Source: Sciscionella marina DSM 45152
Lineage (GTDB): Bacteria; Actinomycetota; Actinomycetes; Mycobacteriales; Pseudonocardiaceae
NCBI RefSeq assembly: GCF_000379465.1
Contig: NZ_KB905380.1
Coordinates: 806,001-870,000 of the forward strand
Direction of reading: 5' to 3'
Length of the DNA: 64,000 bases
Shown here: one piece after another, positions 1 through 7,587 of the stretch
Position numbering within the stretch: the first letter of the stretch is position 1
Layout: every line of letters starts with the position of its first letter
Position numbers and translations under genes: made by a program
Notes under the pieces: generated by a model
Told to the model about the DNA's origin: nothing
What the model saw: only the letters and a program-made list of their open reading frames with translations
Databases searched by the model: none

Positions 1-48
1 GCACATATGGCCTGAATGAGTGAAAGATGGTTTGCCGACTGTGGTTGA

Positions 49-903
49 ATGCGCCGCATGGCAGGATCAGCGGCCCGCACCGTCCCGCGCGTAGTTCTCG
101 GGCTGGAGCTACAACGACTCCGAGGTCAAACCGGGACCACGGTGGAACAGGTCATGGACGCGTTGCAGTGGGAATCCGCATCCAAGGTGAGCCGAATTGA
201 GAACGGCCAAGGACGATTAGCGCCTGCCGAAGTGGACGTACTGGCCCGGCTGTTCCAGCTCGACGCGCAGGCGACCGAGCGCCTACGCACCATGGGTGCG
301 GAAGCTCGCAAGACGGCGAGCTATGGCCGTACTCCCGACTGGGCGCGTACCTACGTGGAGTGGGAAGCCCATGCGAACCACATCAGGACCTACGAGGCCG
401 AGCTTGTCCCCGGCCTGATGCAGACACCCGAGTACACGCGGGCCGTGTTCGAAAGCTGGTTCACCGACCAGGCCACGATCGACACCATGGTTGATGACCG
501 GATTCGACGGCAAAAGACCATGGAGCGCGACAGCCCGCCCGTTCTCTATGCAGTGCTCTCCGAGGCTGTGCTGCGCCGTGTCATCGGCAGCCCCGCCATC
601 ATGTCCGAACAGCTATCCAGGCTGCTCGACCTTGCCGAGCGGCCGAACGTACTCGTTCAGGTGCTCCCGTACAGCGCGGGCGCGCACGCGGCGATCGGAG
701 TGAACTTCGTGCTGCTGGAGCTGCGCGACCTGGACATGTCCACCGTCTACATCGAAGGGCTGACCTCGGCCGACTACCTCGACGGTTCCCGACACGTGGA
801 CACGTACCGTCTGGCATTCGAGCGCATACAGGCATCAGCGCTCGGACCTCCCGAGACCGTTAGACTGCTTCAACAACTACGTGATGACTTCCGGCAGGAG
901 TAA
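49..903 (+). CDS. XRE-family regulator with DUF5753 domain
   Basis: Residues about 15-75 form an XRE-type helix-turn-helix, with the SKVSRIENG recognition-helix signature. From about residue 95 onward the protein matches the DUF5753 (Scr1-type) domain, with the typical phrases EAELVPGLMQTPEYTRAV and VLSEAVLRR. This family is abundant in mycelial actinomycetes and is nearly always followed, as here, by a small DUF397 gene; the pair is thought to act as regulator and antagonist (BldB/WhiJ/AbaA-like systems). An in-frame ATG at 58 is an alternative start. The target is unknown. Confidence 0.9.
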   Translation: MRRMAGSAARTVPRVVLGLELQRLRGQTGTTVEQVMDALQWESASKVSRIENGQGRLAPAEVDVLARLFQLDAQATERLRTMGAEARKTASYGRTPDWARTYVEWEAHANHIRTYEAELVPGLMQTPEYTRAVFESWFTDQATIDTMVDDRIRRQKTMERDSPPVLYAVLSEAVLRRVIGSPAIMSEQLSRLLDLAERPNVLVQVLPYSAGAHAAIGVNFVLLELRDLDMSTVYIEGLTSADYLDGSRHVDTYRLAFERIQASALGPPETVRLLQQLRDDFRQE

Positions 904-909
904 CCCACC

Positions 910-1116
910 ATGCGTATCAAGCTGGGCCACGGGTGGAGCAAGTCCGCTCGCAGCGGCAACCAGGGAGGCAACTGCGTTGCGGTGAAGCCCGACGGTGACA
1001 ACGTGCTCATCAACCACAGTGCCGACCTCGACGCAGCCCCCAAGCGGTTCACACGCGAAGAGATGGCCGCATTCGTCGCAGGCGTCAAGGCGGGCGAGTT
1101 TGACGACCTAGCCTAA
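910..1116 (+). CDS. DUF397 protein, partner of the upstream XRE regulator
   Basis: This 68-residue protein shows the DUF397 pattern: WSKSARSGNQGGNCVAV near the N-terminus, then a D-rich strand and a C-terminal F-x-x-GVKAGEFD. It lies 6 bp after the DUF5753 gene, whose last codons contain its ribosome binding site (AGGAG, about 896-900), so the two are co-translated. DUF397 proteins are small cytosolic partners of DUF5753 regulators. A biochemical function is not established. A strong hairpin follows the gene. Confidence 0.9.
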   Translation: MRIKLGHGWSKSARSGNQGGNCVAVKPDGDNVLINHSADLDAAPKRFTREEMAAFVAGVKAGEFDDLA

Positions 1117-1130
1117 CCCCTAGAACGACA

Positions 1131-1158
1131 GAAAGCCCCCACCGAAGCGGGGGCTTTC
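1131..1158. terminator. bidirectional hairpin terminator
   Basis: A perfect 10-bp stem (GAAAGCCCCC at 1131-1140 pairing with 1149-1158) closes an 8-base loop. It sits between the converging DUF397 and DUF4190 genes, so it probably serves both. Confidence 0.85.
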
Positions 1159-1165
1159 TCGTTTG

Positions 1166-1495
1166 CTAGGCGTTCGCCACGGACGCCGCTAGAGCTCCAT
1201 AGAAGATCAGGTAGAACAGCAGTGCCCCGGCGAACACCACACCTACGCCCACCCAGATAGCCGTCAACGCTTCGCTACGGCCGATGCCTCCGAGCTCCTT
1301 GGACTTCTGGAGACCCACCAGGCCCATGATGAAGCCTACGACGCTCAGCGTCCCGAAGGACACCAGACCGCACAGGCTCAGGATCATCGCGGCCGTGGCA
1401 ACCCCGTTCGTCATCGGCTTCACGTACACCGGGTATGGGTACTGGTAGTAGCCGGGAGGCTGCTGAACCGGGTGCTGGCCGTTCGGATAGGTCAT
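1166..1495 (-). CDS. small DUF4190 membrane protein
   Basis: The protein of 109 residues has a proline/tyrosine-rich cytosolic N-terminus (PPGYYQYPYPVYV) followed by two hydrophobic helices separated by GLQKSKELGG, the usual DUF4190 topology. The start was placed at the ATG at 1495 because AAAGGG lies a proper distance upstream; an ATG at 1516 has its purine tract directly against the codon. No enzymatic motif is seen. Many actinobacterial DUF4190 proteins are of unknown function. Confidence 0.8.
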   Translation of the reverse strand: MTYPNGQHPVQQPPGYYQYPYPVYVKPMTNGVATAAMILSLCGLVSFGTLSVVGFIMGLVGLQKSKELGGIGRSEALTAIWVGVGVVFAGALLFYLIFYGALAASVANA

Positions 1496-1569
1496 CTGGT
1501 CACCCTTTCGCTGCATCCCTATATCGGGTGGTGAACGCGGGTGTTACGTACTCCAAACGGAGGTACACG

Positions 1570-1603
1570 GAAGCCCCCTCATCTTACTCGACAAGGGGGC
1601 TTC
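1570..1603. terminator. hairpin terminator downstream of the citrate-synthase-like gene
   Basis: Arms GAAGCCCCCT (1570-1579) and AGGGGGCTTC (1594-1603) form a perfect 10-bp stem. On the plus strand it is followed by TCTATGT. It lies in the 260-bp gap between the DUF4190 start and the end of the minus-strand citrate-synthase-like gene, so it probably ends the latter's transcript. The rest of the gap (1604-1755) has no credible gene. Confidence 0.65.
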
Positions 1604-1755
1604 TCTATGTCTCCGAAGTCAGCACCAAGTCAGCACGAGAGCAGTCAACGCCGGGAACTCACAGCTATCAGCGGGATACCCCAACTCCCTGACCTGCAAG
1701 TTTGACGGCCATTTGCCGCTTATGCTAAGGATTCACAGAACATACCGGGAGTATG

Positions 1756-2922
1756 TCACGGATCCGCACCCGTGTAGATACCCAGCGCTCGATAGCGCAG
1801 CCCGGGTTCGGCGTATTCCTCGATAGCGTGCGCGACCCAGCCGACCACGCGGGCGAGCGCGAACAGCGTTTCCCCGGCGTCGTGCGGCATGTCGTAGGCG
1901 TGCATGAGCGCGGCGAGCGCGAGGTCGATGTTCGGGAACAGGTCCTCGCGGTCGCCGAGGGTGATCCGCAGTACGTCCACGGTGTCCTGGATCGGCTGGT
2001 CGCGCAGCAGGTCGAGCAGCACCTCGGCACGCGGATCGACGCATTGATACAGCACGTGCCCGAAACCGGGGATGGGCTGGCCGGAGCGCATCCGGTCGGC
2101 GATCGCGGTGACCGGATCCTCCTTGGCCTCGGCAAGGAAACGGTAGGCGAGGGCACTGGCGGCGCCGTGGTAGGGACCGTCGATCGCGCCGAGACCCGCC
2201 GAGATCACCGCGTACACGTTCGCCCTCGCGCTCGCGGCGACCCGCGCGGCGACGGTGGAGACGGCGAGCCCGTGATCGGCGAGCAGCACGAGCGCGGTGT
2301 CGAGCAGCTCCGGCCGGGCGGGTGCACTGGACAATCCCGGCCACAGGCGCTCACCGACGCTGCCGTGCGCCGTTCCGTCGGCGAACAGGTCGACGAGGGT
2401 GCCGAGCAGCAGTCCGGCGGACCGGGTGACCGCACGCGGCGCGAGGTCGAACCGCAGCGGATCGACCGCGCCCGCGGCCGCGACGGCCACCCGGATCCGG
2501 TCGGTGAGCCGGGCCTGTTCGGGAAGGGCCGCACTCGCCGCCTTCGCCGCGGCGAGCATCCGCTCCGGGCCGGAGAACGGCGGTCGCTGGCCGAGTTCCC
2601 CGCCCCACAGCAGTTCCGCCACCGCCTCGACCGGCCAGCTTCCGGCGAGATCACGCACCCGATGGCCCCGATAGTACAGCTCGTCCTTGTCGATCAGGGT
2701 GATCCCGGTGCGGATCCGCTCGACCGCACCCGAGGGCTCGTGCGCCTCCCTTCCCCGCTGCGCGAGCCGGTCGACCTCGCTGAGCGCGAACAGGCTCCCC
2801 CGCTTGCGACCGGTGCTCGTATTGGTGAGCAGGCCACGGCTGACATAGGTGTAGACCGTCTCGGGTTTCACATCGAGCCGCCGTGCGACCTCGGCCGTGG
2901 TCAGGTATCGCTCTTCGGTCAT
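1756..2922 (-). CDS. citrate-synthase-family protein with N-terminal helix-turn-helix
   Basis: Residues 5-55 (YLTTAEVARRLDVKPETVYTY) are an AlpA/MerR-like helix-turn-helix. Residues about 70-385 are a citrate-synthase fold beginning at the usual YRGH turn. The three catalytic positions are visible: His in GPYHGAAS, His in PGFGHVLY and Asp in FPNIDLALA. Length is 388 residues. An equivalent pair of divergent citrate-synthase genes exists in Streptomyces (SCO5831/SCO5832, from memory). It could be an acyl-CoA or oxaloacetate-sensing regulator, a working synthase, or both. A -10 element TAAGGT (2929-2934, minus strand) ends 6 bases before the ATG, suggesting a leaderless mRNA. Confidence 0.88.
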   Translation of the reverse strand: MTEERYLTTAEVARRLDVKPETVYTYVSRGLLTNTSTGRKRGSLFALSEVDRLAQRGREAHEPSGAVERIRTGITLIDKDELYYRGHRVRDLAGSWPVEAVAELLWGGELGQRPPFSGPERMLAAAKAASAALPEQARLTDRIRVAVAAAGAVDPLRFDLAPRAVTRSAGLLLGTLVDLFADGTAHGSVGERLWPGLSSAPARPELLDTALVLLADHGLAVSTVAARVAASARANVYAVISAGLGAIDGPYHGAASALAYRFLAEAKEDPVTAIADRMRSGQPIPGFGHVLYQCVDPRAEVLLDLLRDQPIQDTVDVLRITLGDREDLFPNIDLALAALMHAYDMPHDAGETLFALARVVGWVAHAIEEYAEPGLRYRALGIYTGADP

Positions 2923-3004
2923 CGCCCCACCTTATCTCGACTCGATCGACATTGACACACATCGATCGACTAATCGATTGTTGAGAGCGTAAAGGAGGGC
3001 ATCC
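2923..3004. promoter_or_regulatory. divergent promoter/operator of the two citrate-synthase genes
   Basis: The 82-bp gap contains two copies of TCGATCGAC, at 2942-2950 and 2962-2970, exactly 20 bp apart, plus a related AATCGATTG at 2972-2980. Two-helical-turn spacing is typical of cooperative regulator binding. The leftward gene has -10 TAAGGT at 2934-2929. The rightward gene has a strong ribosome binding site AAAGGAGGG at 2991-2999. The HTH-fused protein encoded next door is the obvious candidate binder (inference). Confidence 0.6.
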
Positions 3005-4168
3005 ATGTCGACCACAATTGATGGCCCGATCGAGGCACCGGCCGGGTTGCGCAATGTCATCGTCACCGAAACCGAGCTCGGCGATGTTCGTGGCGCCGAG
3101 GGCTTCTATCACTACCGGCAGTACCCGGCGATCGAGCTCGCCAGGAGCACGAGCTTCGAGGACGTCTGGTTCCTGTTCTTCACGGGCAGGCTGCCCGAGG
3201 AGGCCGAGAAGCAGCGGTTCGCCGCCGAGCTCGCCGAACTGCGGGTGCTCCCCGGACAGGTGCGCGATGCGCTCCCGGCGATCGCCGCGGCTGCGGTGAA
3301 CCCGCTCGCCGGTCTGCGCACGGCGCTTTCCATGCTCGCCCCAGCGCTCGGTATACGGCCGGTGCTCGATATCGACCAGGAGCAGCGCACGGCCGACGCG
3401 ATGCTCATCTGCGCGGTGACCCCGACGATCCTGGCCGCACTGCATCGCCTCGGGAACGGCCGGGAACCCGTCGAACCGCGCTCGGATCTGGACACCGCGG
3501 CGAACTGGCTGTACATGCTCGACGGCGCCGAACCACAGCAGCGGCACGTCGAGGCGATCGAGGCCTATCTCGTGGCGACCATCGACCATGGGTTCAACGC
3601 CTCGACGTTCACCGCGCGCGTCGTGGCCTCGGCCGGGGCGGATGTGGCCGCCGGTGTGGTCGCGGCGATCAGCACCTTCTCCGGTCCCCGGCATGGGGGC
3701 GCACCGGATCGCGCGCTGGCGAGCCTCGACGAGATCGGCGCTGAGATCGGCGCTGAGATCGACAAGCCGGAGCGGATCAGAGAATGGGTGCGAGAACAGG
3801 TCGGCGCGGGACGGCGGATCATGGGCTTCGGCCACCCGGTCTACCGCACCGAGGACCCGCGCGCGGTGATGCTGCGCGAGATCGCCAAGGAGCTCGGCGG
3901 GGAGACCGTGGACTTCGCGGTCGAGGTCGAGGCGCAGGTGGTCGCGGCGCTCGCCGAACTCAAACCGGGGCGCGAGGTGCACACGAACGTCGAGTTCTAC
4001 GCGGGCGTGGTGATGGACCGCTGCGGAATCCCGCGCACCATGTTCACCCCCACCTTCGCGGTGAGCCGGGTCGTCGGCTGGTGCGCGAACATTCTCGAGC
4101 AGTCCCGGGAACGCGCGATCATCCGCCCGGCCGCGCGGTACATCGGCCCGCCACCGGTCCGGGCCTGA
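3005..4168 (+). CDS. citA: citrate synthase 2 (CitA-type)
   Basis: This protein has 387 residues and catalyses condensation of acetyl-CoA (or propionyl-CoA) with oxaloacetate. Citrate-synthase signatures are LVATIDHGFNASTF, GPRHGGAPDRA (His) and MGFGHPVYRTEDPRA (His). The position that is Asp in classical enzymes is Glu here (TNVEFYAG), as recalled for actinobacterial CitA (Rv0889c). The start is fixed by AAAGGAGGG just upstream. A duplicated hexapeptide-scale stretch, EIGAEIGAEID, occurs near residue 240. It is divergent from the HTH-fused paralogue, which probably regulates it. Confidence 0.88.
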   Translation: MSTTIDGPIEAPAGLRNVIVTETELGDVRGAEGFYHYRQYPAIELARSTSFEDVWFLFFTGRLPEEAEKQRFAAELAELRVLPGQVRDALPAIAAAAVNPLAGLRTALSMLAPALGIRPVLDIDQEQRTADAMLICAVTPTILAALHRLGNGREPVEPRSDLDTAANWLYMLDGAEPQQRHVEAIEAYLVATIDHGFNASTFTARVVASAGADVAAGVVAAISTFSGPRHGGAPDRALASLDEIGAEIGAEIDKPERIREWVREQVGAGRRIMGFGHPVYRTEDPRAVMLREIAKELGGETVDFAVEVEAQVVAALAELKPGREVHTNVEFYAGVVMDRCGIPRTMFTPTFAVSRVVGWCANILEQSRERAIIRPAARYIGPPPVRA

Positions 4169-4195
4169 ACGGAACCGGCTTCCGGCAAGCATGCC

Positions 4196-4201
4196 TAGGC
4201 T
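4196..4201 (+). promoter_or_regulatory. -10 element of a leaderless GNAT gene
   Basis: TAGGCT ends 7 bases before the GTG at 4209, the spacing expected if transcription starts at the start codon. Confidence 0.55.
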
Positions 4202-4208
4202 TGGTGCG

Positions 4209-4763
4209 GTGAGTACCCAGAAAATCGGGCTGCGCCCGTGCACCGAGGCCGATCTTCCGCTGTTCCAACGGCTGCTCACCGAGCCGTATCTGACCGGACT
4301 CGACTGGTCCGGCTTCCGCGATGCACGCGAACCGGTCCGCCAGTTCGAGGAGCACGGTTTCCTGCGTGCCGACGGTGGGCGGCTCGCGGTGGACGCGGAC
4401 GGGCGGACCGCCGGGTTCGTCAGCTGGCGTATCGGTTCCTATGCCGCGGGCTTGGCGGAGCTGGCGAAGTACTGGGAGATCGGCATCGTCCTGTTCCCGG
4501 AGCACCGGGGCAACGGCATCGGGTGGCGTGCCCAGACGATGCTGTGCGAATACCTGTTCCGGCACACTCCGGTGCAGCGGATCCAGGCGGGGACCCATCC
4601 GGAGAACAGCGCCGAGCAGCATGCGCTGCGCAAGGCCGGATTCCGGTTCGAGGGCACGGTCCGCTGCTGCGAGTTCCGCGACGGCCAGTGGCGGGACGGC
4701 CTGTTGTACAGCCGGCTGCGCTCCGATCCGGCCCCCGAGATCGACCGGGCGACGCTGCCCTGA
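4209..4763 (+). CDS. GNAT-family N-acetyltransferase (RimJ/RimL-like)
   Basis: The fold runs through IGLRPCTEADLPLF, a central strand WEIGIVLFPEHRGNGIGW carrying the acetyl-CoA-binding R-G-x-G motif, and HPENSAEQHALRKAGF near the C-terminus, as in RimL-type acetyltransferases. The substrate is not deducible. The GTG at 4209 is preferred over the ATG at 4191 because the ATG overlaps the -10 element and has no ribosome binding site. Length is 184 residues from the GTG. Confidence 0.85.
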   Translation: MSTQKIGLRPCTEADLPLFQRLLTEPYLTGLDWSGFRDAREPVRQFEEHGFLRADGGRLAVDADGRTAGFVSWRIGSYAAGLAELAKYWEIGIVLFPEHRGNGIGWRAQTMLCEYLFRHTPVQRIQAGTHPENSAEQHALRKAGFRFEGTVRCCEFRDGQWRDGLLYSRLRSDPAPEIDRATLP

Positions 4764-4781
4764 CCTCGGTGGCGGGGTGGA

Positions 4782-5966
4782 TCAGTGACCGAGACCGGAC
4801 CGCAGGCCGGTGATCCGGTCGAGTGCCGCGGCGTTGTCGGCGCTGTCGAGGTCGCCGCTCGTGAGTCCGTTCTTGAGCGCGGTGGCCACCTGTTCGCCCT
4901 GTGAGACGCTGCGCCCCGAGGCGAGGATCAGGTCCTGCCCCGCTTGTGCGGCGAGCAGTCCACGGCTGCCCGAGTCGCCGAACTGGCGCAGCGACTTGGC
5001 TTCGAGGGCGTCGGTGATGGTGACGCCACCGAAGCCGAGCCGTTCGCGCAGTTCCTTGCGCACCACGGCCGGGGACAGTCCGGCCGGGCGTTTCGGGTCG
5101 AGTGCCGGGTAGATCGCCCAGGAGGACATGACCATCCGCACCCCGGCCTTGATCAGGCTCGGATAAGGCGCCTCGTCGACCGAGCGCAGCGTCTCCAGCG
5201 GAACATCGAGGGTCACAGGCTCCTCATCGGTGTTGGCCGTGGCCGTGGCGGACCCGAGTCCGGGGAAGTGTTTGGCGGTCGCGGCGACCCCGCCCGCTTG
5301 CTGGGCATCGGCGAAGGCACCGGCGTCCGCGGCCACGGCGCGCGGGTCGCGGGAGTAGGAGCGTTCCGTGCGGTCGGCGAAGTCCCCCGGTTTGCGGTAC
5401 ACGTCGAGTACCGGTGCCGCGTTGGCGTTCATGCCGGCACCGGCCAGGTTCTGCGCGGCCTCGGTGCCGGAGCGCCGGGCCGCGGCGACCGGGTCGGCGG
5501 CGGCGCCGTCCTCCTTCGCCGAGGATTCGGGGGCGCCCGGCAGCCTGCGGATCTGGCCGCCTTCCTGATCGGTGAGCAACAGCAGCGGCTGCTTCACCGG
5601 GCTCTGCGCGTTGGCCGCGTTGAGCTTGTCGATCGCGGCGGTGAGCTGAGCGCGGCTGGGAATGTTCTCCTTGAAGAAGATCACCCCGGCGACCTCGCCC
5701 GCCTTGACGTGTGCGAGCAGGCTGGCGGGCACCGTCTTTCCCGGGTACGAATAGATGACCCGCTGCCCCGCCTGTTGTGCGGGTGTCAGTCGCTGTTCCT
5801 GGCTCGCCTGGGTCGCGGTGTTCGGTGGCGCCGAGGAGCTGGCCGGGGCGGGACTCGAGCTGGGCGTGCTGCTGGGGGCACCGGCTTGCGGCGTTCCGCC
5901 CGAACAGCCGGTGGCACACAGCGCGAGTACGCCCACCGTCGCGACGACGGCCCTTCTTCCCAGCAT
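4782..5966 (-). CDS. glycoside hydrolase family 3 lipoprotein (NagZ/LpqI-like)
   Basis: This is a probable secreted lipoprotein beta-N-acetylglucosaminidase involved in cell-wall turnover. A signal peptide starts at MLGRRAVVATVGV and ends in a lipobox CATGC. A Ser/Pro-rich linker follows, then the family-3 barrel: LLLLTDQEGG, KHFPGLG and the nucleophile region GVTITDALEAKSL. The start at 5966 has GAGGGG upstream; the open frame extends further but without coding support. The usual D-S-H dyad after KHFPG is replaced by a TDEEP sequence, see findings. Length from this start is 394 residues. Confidence 0.85.
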   Translation of the reverse strand: MLGRRAVVATVGVLALCATGCSGGTPQAGAPSSTPSSSPAPASSSAPPNTATQASQEQRLTPAQQAGQRVIYSYPGKTVPASLLAHVKAGEVAGVIFFKENIPSRAQLTAAIDKLNAANAQSPVKQPLLLLTDQEGGQIRRLPGAPESSAKEDGAAADPVAAARRSGTEAAQNLAGAGMNANAAPVLDVYRKPGDFADRTERSYSRDPRAVAADAGAFADAQQAGGVAATAKHFPGLGSATATANTDEEPVTLDVPLETLRSVDEAPYPSLIKAGVRMVMSSWAIYPALDPKRPAGLSPAVVRKELRERLGFGGVTITDALEAKSLRQFGDSGSRGLLAAQAGQDLILASGRSVSQGEQVATALKNGLTSGDLDSADNAAALDRITGLRSGLGH

Positions 5967-6180
5967 CGATGACCCCTCACCCTCGTCGACGTTTCGCCAA
6001 GTGTGACACGGGGTGCGGACAACGTGACCGAGACAAGCCGAGCCACAACCACCCGACCGCCCCACCCACCCAAAGCCACGCTGGTCAACACCCAGCTAGA
6101 TCACGCTGGTTCGGCAGAAGCTCGCACCGTAGGGGGTCCGGGGGATTCGATCCCTCGGGTAGATACGGCGGGCACCGGGA

Positions 6181-6199
6181 GCGACTCCGCAGGAGTCGC
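6181..6199 (-). terminator. hairpin downstream of tRNA-Val
   Basis: GCGACTCC (6181-6188) pairs perfectly with GGAGTCGC (6192-6199) around a 3-base loop. It lies just past the 3' end of the minus-strand tRNA. Confidence 0.65.
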
Positions 6200-6219
6200 G
6201 AACAGCATGACCCGCCTCG

Positions 6220-6291
6220 TGGGCGCGGTAGGGATCGAACCTACGACCGCTCGGGTGTAAACCGAGTGCTCTCCCGCTGAGCTACGCGCCC
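6220..6291 (-). tRNA. tRNA-Val (anticodon TAC)
   Basis: Read on the minus strand, the 72-nt sequence folds into a full cloverleaf: acceptor GGGCGCG pairing with CGCGCCC, D-arm GCTCAGCGGGAGAGC, anticodon loop TTTACAC, T-arm with GGTTCGATCC. The discriminator base is A. CCA is not encoded. Confidence 0.95.
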
Positions 6292-6294
6292 TGA

Positions 6295-6324
6295 TGCCCG
6301 CGAGTCCGTCCGGGCTCGCGGGCA
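6295..6324 (-). terminator. hairpin terminator of the peroxiredoxin gene
   Basis: TGCCCGCGAG (6295-6304) and CTCGCGGGCA (6315-6324) form a perfect 10-bp stem with a 10-base loop, 13 bp past the peroxiredoxin stop codon. Confidence 0.75.
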
Positions 6325-6337
6325 ACGGTGGACAAGC

Positions 6338-6796
6338 CTACAGTGCGGCGATGGCCTTCTTCCACGCCTCCTGGTCGCGGGCCTCGCCGGGCTCGTTGAC
6401 CTCGGCGAAGCGCACGACTCCCTCGGTGTCGATGAGGAAGGTGCCCCGGTTGGCCATGCCGGCGGCTTCGTTGAACACGCCGAACGCCTTCGCCACCTCG
6501 CCGTGCGGCCAGAAATCCGAGAGCAGCGGGAAGGTGTAGCCCTCCTGCGCGGACCAGACCTTGAGGCTGAAGGTGGTGTCCACGGAGACGCCGATGATCT
6601 CGACCTTGTCGTTGGAGAAGGTGTCGATGGAGTCGCGGACGCCGCAGAGTTCGCCGGTGCAGATACCGGAGAACGCGAACGGGTAGAACACCACGAGCAC
6701 GTTCTTCTTATCGCGGTAATCGGCGAGCGAGACCGGCTGCCGGTTGTAGTCGTTGAGCGTGAAATCCGGTGCCTTGGCGCCGACTTCGATGGCCAT
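6338..6796 (-). CDS. ahpE: AhpE/Bcp-type peroxiredoxin
   Basis: This thiol peroxidase reduces hydroperoxides. The 152-residue protein has the peroxiredoxin fold with the peroxidatic Cys46 in FAFSGICTGELC, plus AhpE hallmarks LLSDFWPHG, AFGVFNEAAG and NRGTFLIDTEG. A second cysteine, Cys51, lies five residues later, where PrxQ/BCP enzymes carry their resolving cysteine. It is probably co-transcribed with the upstream DUF3052 gene (61-bp gap), as Rv2239c and ahpE (Rv2238c) are in mycobacteria. Confidence 0.9.
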   Translation of the reverse strand: MAIEVGAKAPDFTLNDYNRQPVSLADYRDKKNVLVVFYPFAFSGICTGELCGVRDSIDTFSNDKVEIIGVSVDTTFSLKVWSAQEGYTFPLLSDFWPHGEVAKAFGVFNEAAGMANRGTFLIDTEGVVRFAEVNEPGEARDQEAWKKAIAAL

Positions 6797-6857
6797 GTCG
6801 AGGCTTTCCTTCCTGCCGTGAGTCCTACGTTCGCAGCCTACCGACCGCGCCCGCGGT

Positions 6858-7289
6858 TCAGCGGTTCCCCTTCGCGGCCTTCGGCAGGGCCAGGCGAGTA
6901 CCCGACCAGTCGGAGCCGATGCTGATGTTCGAGGTCTGGGCGAGGCCCGCGGTCGGGACCGACTCCGCGATGTCCGCGGGTTCGACGTGCCCGTCCCTCC
7001 CGGTCTTGGGAGTGAGCAGCCAGATGCACCCGTGTTCGGCGAGCGGCGTGGTCGCGTCGACCAGCGCGTCCACCAGGTCGCCGTCGTCCTCGCGCCACCA
7101 CAACAGCACGACGTCTACGACCTCATCGGCGTCCTCGTCGAGCATCTCCGCGCCGGAGACCTCCTCGACGGCCTCGCGCACCACCTCATCGGCATCCTCG
7201 TCCCAGCCGAACTCCTGAACGACCATGCCTTGCTCGATACCGAGCGTTTCGGCGACCCCGGACTTGCCGGCGTCTCCAGCGGCGACCAC
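6858..7289 (-). CDS. DUF3052 protein (Rv2239c-like)
   Basis: The protein is acidic and of unknown function. It begins around [20 protein letters not shown] and continues through [18 protein letters not shown] and [17 protein letters not shown], all typical DUF3052 stretches. The GTG at 7289 is preferred because GGAGGAG sits 6 bases upstream; an ATG at 7310 lacks one. The location between ahpE and divergent aceE is conserved with mycobacteria. The 298-bp gap to aceE contains no credible ORF and must hold both promoters. Confidence 0.85.
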   Translation of the reverse strand: MVAAGDAGKSGVAETLGIEQGMVVQEFGWDEDADEVVREAVEEVSGAEMLDEDADEVVDVVLLWWREDDGDLVDALVDATTPLAEHGCIWLLTPKTGRDGHVEPADIAESVPTAGLAQTSNISIGSDWSGTRLALPKAAKGNR

Positions 7290-7587
7290 TGTGTTCTCCT
7301 CCACTTCCATCCGTCTCGTTTCACCGACACCCGCTGCCGTTTTGGGTGCTAACGCCGCGAGTAGACTCGAAGCGCCACCGGCCGGACGCGGTTGTCCGGT
7401 ATCGGCCGTTCACGGCCGATTGAGGACAGCGAACACTGACAGCACCCACCTGCGCAACCGCTTCCGGGGAACGACACGCCGTAGTTCGGGGGTTCGTCCC
7501 CCATTCCGGCATGCCGCAGGCGGTCGCTCGTCCGTCGAGCACACGATGACGCACAGTCACACAACAGCGATATGGCAAGGAGATCCC

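Noticed and set aside
1753-2955. 400-residue plus-strand ORF opposite the HTH-citrate synthase
   Set aside because: It is the antisense shadow of a well-supported gene, rich in Arg/Gly/Asp with no domain pattern.
2651-4279. 542-residue minus-strand ORF opposite citA
   Set aside because: Antisense shadow of citA caused by high third-position GC. The translated sequence has no family features.
6120-6180. Second tRNA-like T-arm (GGGGGATTCGATCCCTCGGG) beside tRNA-Val
   Set aside because: Only a T-arm resemblance is present. No acceptor or anticodon arm can be formed around it.
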